Part shown: positions 7,230 through 10,976 of the stretch, in pieces
How the letters are laid out: the number at the start of each line of letters is the position of its first letter
Position numbering within the stretch: position 1 is the stretch's first letter
Assembly: GCA_938091985.1 (NCBI GenBank)
Contig: CALKOE010000466.1
Location: 1 to 10,976 of the forward strand
Length of the DNA stretch: 10,976 bases
Direction: 5' to 3'
Source: an uncultured Acidimicrobiales bacterium
GTDB lineage: Bacteria > Actinomycetota > Acidimicrobiia > Acidimicrobiales > Aldehydirespiratoraceae
The notes under the pieces: model-generated
Database searches by the model: none
What the model saw: the letters and a program-made list of their open reading frames with translations, nothing else
Told to the model about the DNA's origin: nothing
Translations under genes and position numbers: made by a program

Positions 7230-7657
7230 CAGTCCTCCGTGGTCGCGGCGTCGGTCGAGTGGGCCCCGAGTTCGTCGGCGTCGAACGCCCCGGGCAGGAG
7301 CGCGCCAAGCCGCTGCGGCTCCGGTTCGGCATCGATGAGCATGTCGGGGCCACCGTGCTCCAGCAGCACCTGGCGGCATCGTCCGCAGGGCGTGAGCAGC
7401 CGACCGGCGGGGTCGGTGACGGAGACCGCAACCAGCGTCGTCTCTCCAGCGCGGCGCAGGGCAGAGGCGAGCCCGCACTCGGCACACAGCGTGAGGCCGA
7501 AGGAGGCGTTCTCCACGTTGCATCCGCTGATGACGATCCCGTTTGCTGTGAGCCCGGCGGCACCCACCGGAAAGTGGCTGTAGGGCGCATACGCCGACGC
7601 GGCAGCTTCAGTCGCCGAGGAGCGGAGCGCACGCCAGTCAGGCTCAAGGTCAGCCAT
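7229..7657 (-). CDS. cdd: Cytidine deaminase, tetrameric type
   Basis: A 142-residue zinc enzyme that converts cytidine and deoxycytidine to uridine and deoxyuridine, feeding DeoA. All catalytic marks of the small homotetrameric class are present: CNVENASFG (46-54), CAEC (58-61) with zinc ligand Cys58 and proton-shuttling Glu60, and PCGRCRQVL (90-98) with Cys91 and Cys94. The spacing matches Bacillus Cys53, Glu55, Cys86 and Cys89. An acidic tail after GALLPGAF ends the protein. ATG at 7657 is chosen because the protein then begins like mycobacterial Cdd, which has its first Trp at about the same distance. GTG at 7681 would add eight residues. Neither start has a good ribosome site, so the 5' end is the least certain part. 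The gene is followed without a gap by deoA. Confidence 0.94.
   Translation of the reverse strand: MADLEPDWRALRSSATEAAASAYAPYSHFPVGAAGLTANGIVISGCNVENASFGLTLCAECGLASALRRAGETTLVAVSVTDPAGRLLTPCGRCRQVLLEHGGPDMLIDAEPEPQRLGALLPGAFDADELGAHSTDAATTED
7233..7238 (-). promoter_or_regulatory. Ribosome binding site of deoA inside the end of cdd
   Basis: On the minus strand GGAGGA lies three bases before the ATG at 7229 (four if GGAGG is taken as the core). It supports that start and efficient re-initiation after the cdd stop. The spacing is shorter than usual. Confidence 0.65.
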
Positions 7658-7864
7658 GACTGCCCGGAATCGGTCGATCACTCAGCATCTCGTCGCTCCG
7701 TCGGTGGGGCTGTCCAAAATAATCGTCACTGACCGGGGCATGGTCGCACAGGGCCGAAGGTCCTCGCCGGAGGGGGGATCCACCGTCCGGGACTTGTCGT
7801 CGAGGACTCGCGTCGGCGACCGTGGTTCGCTGACCATCGCGGCAGTGGCGTAGCGGAGATTCGT
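7658..7864. other. Divergent intergenic region between cdd and the GDT1-type transporter gene
   Basis: This 207-base stretch holds no convincing gene and must contain promoters for both directions. AATAAT at 7718-7723 could be a -10 element reading rightward, but no -35 match lies 16-18 bases upstream. If used, it would give the transporter a leader of roughly 135 bases. Short inverted repeats occur (GTCC-G-GGAC around 7788-7796, and CGAG-GA-CTCG at 7801-7810). None is strong enough to call an operator, and I do not recognise a riboswitch. Confidence 0.4.
7855..7858 (+). promoter_or_regulatory. Ribosome binding site supporting a TTG start
   Basis: GGAG lies six bases before TTG at 7865. No ATG or GTG is available at a sensible distance, so this site is what decides the start of the transporter gene. 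Confidence 0.6.
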
Positions 7865-8431
7865 TTGGACGCATTCTTCATCAGTTTCGGAGTCATCTTC
7901 CTGGCGGAGTTGGGCGACAAAAGTCAGTTGATGGCCCTCGCGTTCGCGGCGCGGTATCGAGCCACGACGATTCTCGCGGCGATCACGGCCGCAACGACTC
8001 TGGCTCACTTCTTCAGCGTCCTGGTCGGCTCGGCCATCGGCAACGCTCTCCCGACGCGGCTCATGTCGACACTGGCTGGAATCGCCTTTCTGGGCTTCGC
8101 CGCCTGGACGCTGCGCGGCGACGCACTCGACGACGACGACGCCGCTCGAGTCGAGAGGTCGACCCGGTCCGTGTTTCTCGCGGTAGGCGTGGCGTTCTTC
8201 CTGGCCGAGCTCGGCGACAAGACAATGCTTGCGACAATCACCCTGGCCGCCGACAACGGCTTCGTCGGCACCTGGACCGGGTCGACGGCCGGCATGGTGG
8301 CGGCCGACGCCCTCGCGATCGTTGTCGGGCACCGCCTGGGAACACGGCTGCCGGACAAGGCGATCAGGGTGGGCGCAGCTGCCACATTTGTCGTGTTCGG
8401 AATATGGCTCGTCATCGAAGGGCTCCGCTGA
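7865..8431 (+). CDS. GDT1/TMEM165 (UPF0016) family cation transporter, probable Mn2+/Ca2+ exporter
   Basis: A 188-residue inner-membrane protein with about six helices (roughly 4-27, 34-58, 66-85, 103-126, 137-155 and 167-186). It is built as an internal duplication. The family motif E-x-G-D-K-[ST] occurs twice: ELGDKS at 15-20 and ELGDKT at 115-120, exactly 100 residues apart. Each acidic pair is thought to form half of the cation site. A short acidic loop, DALDDDDAARVE (86-97), joins the halves. Characterised members (yeast Gdt1, human TMEM165, bacterial MneA/Mnx) move Mn2+ and Ca2+, so manganese efflux is the likeliest role, by family only. The TTG start is supported by GGAG six bases upstream. 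It stands alone, divergent from cdd, with no visible metabolic link to the nucleoside genes. Confidence 0.9.
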   Translation: MDAFFISFGVIFLAELGDKSQLMALAFAARYRATTILAAITAATTLAHFFSVLVGSAIGNALPTRLMSTLAGIAFLGFAAWTLRGDALDDDDAARVERSTRSVFLAVGVAFFLAELGDKTMLATITLAADNGFVGTWTGSTAGMVAADALAIVVGHRLGTRLPDKAIRVGAAATFVVFGIWLVIEGLR

Positions 8432-8486
8432 AGCAGCCGAGCCGCCGATCTTCACTGGCAACCGGCATCTGGAAGTGATCTCGACG

Positions 8487-8516
8487 TCGACTCCGAAACA
8501 GGAGCGATGCGATAAT
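8487..8516 (+). promoter_or_regulatory. Candidate sigma-70-type promoter giving a leaderless mRNA
   Basis: TCGACT (8487-8492, four of six matches to TTGACA) lies 18 bases before GATAAT (8511-8516, five of six matches to TATAAT). Transcription would start about seven bases later, at or next to the ATG at 8525. No Shine-Dalgarno lies in the correct window; GGAG at 8501-8504 is 20 bases away. Leaderless mRNAs are common in actinobacteria. Confidence 0.45.
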
Positions 8517-8524
8517 CTCCCGCG

Positions 8525-9679
8525 ATGTCTTCGCGCTCACCTACGCCCCTCGGCTACACCGCTCGGGCGACCCTGAACAACGAGGTGGTCGCCCAGTCGA
8601 ATTCGGCACAACGCGTCGATGTGGTCGGGGCCGCGCCGCAGTTGTGGTTCCCTCGCAGCGACGTCGCACCCGACGCGACCAAAGAAGCTGATGGCAGTTG
8701 GTCAGAGGGAGCCGACGACTTGGCCGGGTTCGTTTCGTTCGACCACGAGACAGTCCGGCTCGAGATCGTTGACGCCGTCGACGGCAGCGACGAGCGAGAC
8801 ATCACCACCAAACGTTTTCCGAACTGGGGCGATGCTGCTGACTTGATCGAAGTCCTCGACGTCCAGCCCGAGAGCGGCCACCGATACCGAAGTGTGGCCC
8901 GCAGCGATTGGCGTCGACCCATCGTTGAAGGCAGCCAGATCCTCGGGCAGACGATGGTTGCGGCGTCGAGACACGCCCCTGGCCGGCGTGTTGTCTCGGC
9001 CTCCATGCTCTTCATCCGTGCCGCCGACGCGGCCACGCCGTACGACATCGGACTCGAACAGGTCACCGGCGGCCGCACTTTCACCTCGCTACGAGCGGAG
9101 GCAACTCAGGCCGACCGCACGTGCGCATTCGGCACCGTCCTGCTCGACACCACCGCCCCCGATGTGATCCGCCATGGCGACCCGGCCCCGAACGTGACCG
9201 GCCCGTACGACTCGACGCCCTACGACATGGCGGTGACCGGACGAGACCTGCGAATCGTCGATGACGCGTACACCGGCGACCCCGACGCACCGGTCGGCCC
9301 GCCCGAGCTCAGCACGTGGGTCAAGTTTCGCGACGTCCCCGACGACCCGCCGATCCATGCCGGCCTCCTCGCCCAGTTCGCCGGCCACATGCCGATCGCA
9401 GCCGCGTTGCGACCTCATGCCGGCATCGGCCAGGACCAGGCGCACCGCTCGCTCTCCACCGCCATCAACGCGATCTCTCTCTCGATTCACCGAGAAGTGA
9501 GGGCAGATCGCTGGATGCACTACCACCACCGCTCGACGTTCGCCGGCGACGGCATGACGCACGCCGAGTGCCGGGTCTACGACGAGGACGGCGACCTGCT
9601 CGCGTCGTTCACCGTCGAGGCGATGGTCCGGAGCTTCGCCGAACCGGCATCGCCGGGCGACTATCGGAGTTCGATGTGA
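8525..9679 (+). CDS. DUF427-like domain fused to a TesB-type double-hotdog thioesterase domain
   Basis: A 384-residue protein, probably cytosolic (no signal peptide or membrane segment). Residues about 12-112 resemble one DUF427 (PF04248) domain, including VVAQSNSAQRVDVV (21-34) and LWFPRSDV (40-47), though the usual CxYKG stretch is missing. Residues about 130-370 fit two hotdog repeats of acyl-CoA thioesterase II. The first has the hotdog helix EGSQILGQTMVAAS (135-148) and a strand VSASMLFIRAAD (157-168). The second has WVKFRD (265-270), AGLLAQFAGHMPIAAAL (279-295) and a closing strand LLASFTVEAMVR (358-369). By eye, the TesB catalytic Asp (E. coli Asp204) falls on His288 and the Gln (Gln278) on Val364, so standard thioester hydrolysis is doubtful. 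Substrate is unknown. The start ATG appears leaderless. The stop overlaps the next gene by GTGA, and that gene also encodes DUF427 domains. Confidence 0.72.
   Translation: MSSRSPTPLGYTARATLNNEVVAQSNSAQRVDVVGAAPQLWFPRSDVAPDATKEADGSWSEGADDLAGFVSFDHETVRLEIVDAVDGSDERDITTKRFPNWGDAADLIEVLDVQPESGHRYRSVARSDWRRPIVEGSQILGQTMVAASRHAPGRRVVSASMLFIRAADAATPYDIGLEQVTGGRTFTSLRAEATQADRTCAFGTVLLDTTAPDVIRHGDPAPNVTGPYDSTPYDMAVTGRDLRIVDDAYTGDPDAPVGPPELSTWVKFRDVPDDPPIHAGLLAQFAGHMPIAAALRPHAGIGQDQAHRSLSTAINAISLSIHREVRADRWMHYHHRSTFAGDGMTHAECRVYDEDGDLLASFTVEAMVRSFAEPASPGDYRSSM
9666..9669 (+). promoter_or_regulatory. Ribosome binding site of the tandem DUF427 gene
   Basis: GGAG lies six bases before GTG at 9676, inside the end of the preceding gene. 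It selects this start although the frame is open upstream to 9316. Confidence 0.65.
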
Positions 9680-10353
9680 GCCTGACCGCCGCCCGCGGGC
9701 CGCTGGGATCCGACCCCGCCGGTCGGTTCTCGTCGCCACTCCCGAGGGATGTCGTGTTCGTCGAACCGCATTCTCGTCGCATCCAGGCCCTACGCGGCGA
9801 CGACCTCGTGATCGATACCGAGGCCGCGCTCATGGTGCACCGCGTCGGCCGACCGCTCTCGTATGTGTTTCCGGCCGAGTTGGTCGTGGACCTCCCCCAC
9901 GCGCCCGAGCCGGAGGCACCGGGCTACGTCCACGTGCCGTGGGACGCCGTCGACACGTGGATCGAGGAGGGGCGCCGGCTCGTGCACTACCCGCCGAACC
10001 CGTACCACCGCGTCGACTGCCGTCCGACGCGACGCCGACTCCGGGTGACCGTCGCCGGGACGACGCTCGTCGACACCGACGAGACGGTCGTCCTCTTCGA
10101 GACCTCGCTGGAGCCCAGGCTCTACGTCGACCCGGCGGCCGTGCGGATCGACCTGCTGCGCCGATCGACCACAACCTCGTACTGCAACTACAAGGGCGAC
10201 GCCACCTACTGGTCGGCCCACGTTGACGACACGGTCGTCGAGGACGTCGCCTGGAGCTATGACGACCCCCTGCCCGAGAGCCTCCCGATCGCCGGCCTCC
10301 TGAGCTTCGACCCGGGGCGGGCCGACGTGTCGGCCGAACTCCCCCCGAGCTGA
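9676..10353 (+). CDS. Tandem DUF427 (PF04248) domain protein
   Basis: A 225-residue soluble protein with two DUF427 beta-tent domains. The first, about residues 28-107, has DLVIDTEAALMV (43-54), PLSYVFPAELV (60-70) and a degenerate end, VHYPPNPYH. The second, about 113-215, is canonical: VTVAGTTLVDTDETVVLFET (124-143), PRLYVDPAAV (147-156), and YCNYKGDATYW (169-179) matching the family CxYKGxAxYW stretch. VVEDVAWSYDDPLPE (187-201) and a final GLLSFDP follow. The biochemical role of DUF427 is not established; Pfam groups it with nucleotidyltransferase-like proteins. GTG at 9676 gives a four-base GTGA overlap with the upstream fusion gene, so the two are co-translated. Together the pair carries three DUF427 copies and one thioesterase-like unit, which suggests they act on the same compound or form a complex. 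Confidence 0.82.
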   Translation: MSLTAARGPLGSDPAGRFSSPLPRDVVFVEPHSRRIQALRGDDLVIDTEAALMVHRVGRPLSYVFPAELVVDLPHAPEPEAPGYVHVPWDAVDTWIEEGRRLVHYPPNPYHRVDCRPTRRRLRVTVAGTTLVDTDETVVLFETSLEPRLYVDPAAVRIDLLRRSTTTSYCNYKGDATYWSAHVDDTVVEDVAWSYDDPLPESLPIAGLLSFDPGRADVSAELPPS

Positions 10354-10377
10354 CACGCCGCCGGCCAGCGACCGCAC

Positions 10378-10976
10378 TCAGGTCAGGAACGGGGGCCTGC
10401 GGCCCGACCACGGCCGGGTCGCCTCGAGTTGGGCCGAGAGCCGGAGAAGGGTCGTTTCCTCCAGGTGGCGACCGACCAGCTGAATGCCGATGGGAAGCCC
10501 CGTCGAGTGGGTCTCGAGGGGAAGACTGAACGCTGGCTGGCCCGAGATGTTGAACGGCTGCGCGAAGTTGGGGAACCCCATGAAGGTGGTGAGGTGTTCG
10601 TCAGGACTCTGATCCCACGGAGCGAAGTCGATCGACGGGGCGACGATTCCACACGTCGGGGTGACGAGCACATCGATGTCGTCCCAGAACCTCGAGAAGG
10701 CACGGGTCGCCTCGCGGCAGCGGTCGACCCAACGGGAATGGTCGAGGGCGGTCAGCGTGCCGAGTCGCCCGAGAAGCGGACGATTGCGGGGCTCGAGGGC
10801 GTCGACGTCATCGGGCGCGACGAGGCCGGCCATGCCGGGCACCCCGGCGACGCCGTCCGCCGCGACAAGGATGGTCATCCAATCCGGTGTCGCCTCGATC
10901 ACGAGATGGCCGAGAGCCTCGAGCAACTCGCCGGTGGAGCGAGCCGCATCGGCACACTCCGGATCGACCTCCCCCA
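10378..10976 (-). CDS. Amidase-signature-family amidase, C-terminal part (5' end outside window)
   Basis: The frame reads leftward from the window edge to TGA at 10378-10380, giving about 199 residues with no start. It begins inside a typical amidase stretch (VDPEC, then LLEALGHLVIEA), followed by a variable helical section. Next are DDIDVLVTPTCG and a conserved core FAQPFNISGQPAFSLPLETH, then GLPIGIQLVGRHLEE, LLRLSAQLE and the proline-rich end. These are the hallmarks of the C-terminal third of amidase-signature hydrolases, which cleave amides or amide-like compounds. The catalytic Ser-Ser-Lys triad and glycine-rich signature lie in the missing N-terminal part, so catalytic competence cannot be checked. 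GatA is less likely because the tail is short and no gatB or gatC is visible. It converges on the DUF427 gene with 24 bases between stops. Confidence 0.9.
   Translation of the reverse strand, partial: GEVDPECADAARSTGELLEALGHLVIEATPDWMTILVAADGVAGVPGMAGLVAPDDVDALEPRNRPLLGRLGTLTALDHSRWVDRCREATRAFSRFWDDIDVLVTPTCGIVAPSIDFAPWDQSPDEHLTTFMGFPNFAQPFNISGQPAFSLPLETHSTGLPIGIQLVGRHLEETTLLRLSAQLEATRPWSGRRPPFLT

Noticed and set aside
7720..7864. yybP-ykoY manganese riboswitch before the transporter
   Set aside because: The conserved GGGGAGUA and GAGACCUUU-type segments were not found on the + strand. The only ACCTTC-like stretch is on the opposite strand.
9316..9675. Upstream extension of the tandem DUF427 frame
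   Set aside because: It overlaps the thioesterase domain in another frame and is Arg-rich without motifs. GGAG six bases before GTG 9676 and the GTGA overlap mark the true start.
10354..10377. Terminator between the DUF427 gene and the amidase
   Set aside because: Only a six-base GCCGGC palindrome is present, without a loop or T run.

Overview
The window looks like a GC-rich actinobacterial chromosome segment, perhaps class Acidimicrobiia. This rests on high GC, frequent GTG/TTG starts, dense gene packing with 1-4 base overlaps, and a cytidine deaminase that resembles the mycobacterial form. The taxon is inferred and has not been searched. There are ten protein genes, the two outermost cut by the window edges. 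I see no tRNA, rRNA, CRISPR array, insertion sequence or phage gene.

Layout. Bases 1-1196 (+): the end of an imidazolonepropionase-like amidohydrolase, coupled to a nitroreductase-family flavoprotein. Bases 1193-2437 (-): a DegT/RfbH-type aminotransferase-fold enzyme whose PLP lysine is replaced by histidine, as in sugar 3-dehydratases. Bases 2438-2566: a divergent promoter region with two inverted repeats. Bases 2567-5916 (+): punA, then a mutase-aldolase fusion gene, overlapping by ATGA. Bases 5937-7657 (-): deoA and cdd, converging on the previous pair with 20 bases between them. Bases 7658-7864: a divergent intergenic region. Bases 7865-8431 (+): a GDT1/UPF0016 cation transporter. Bases 8525-10353 (+): a DUF427-thioesterase fusion coupled to a tandem DUF427 protein, probably read from a leaderless promoter. 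Bases 10378-10976 (-): the C-terminal part of an amidase.

How the genes work together. The centre is a compact nucleoside-salvage and catabolism locus. Cdd deaminates (deoxy)cytidine. DeoA and PunA phosphorolyse pyrimidine and purine nucleosides to free base plus (deoxy)ribose-1-phosphate. The fused protein should then carry out both remaining steps: 1-phosphate to 5-phosphate in its PGM2-like mutase half, and deoxyribose-5-phosphate to acetaldehyde plus glyceraldehyde-3-phosphate in its DeoC half. A PGM2-type phosphopentomutase fused to deoxyribose-phosphate aldolase is the most notable item in the window. Next come the His-for-Lys dehydratase-like enzyme without the Fe-S cysteines, and the thioesterase-fold fusion that appears to lack the usual TesB catalytic residues.
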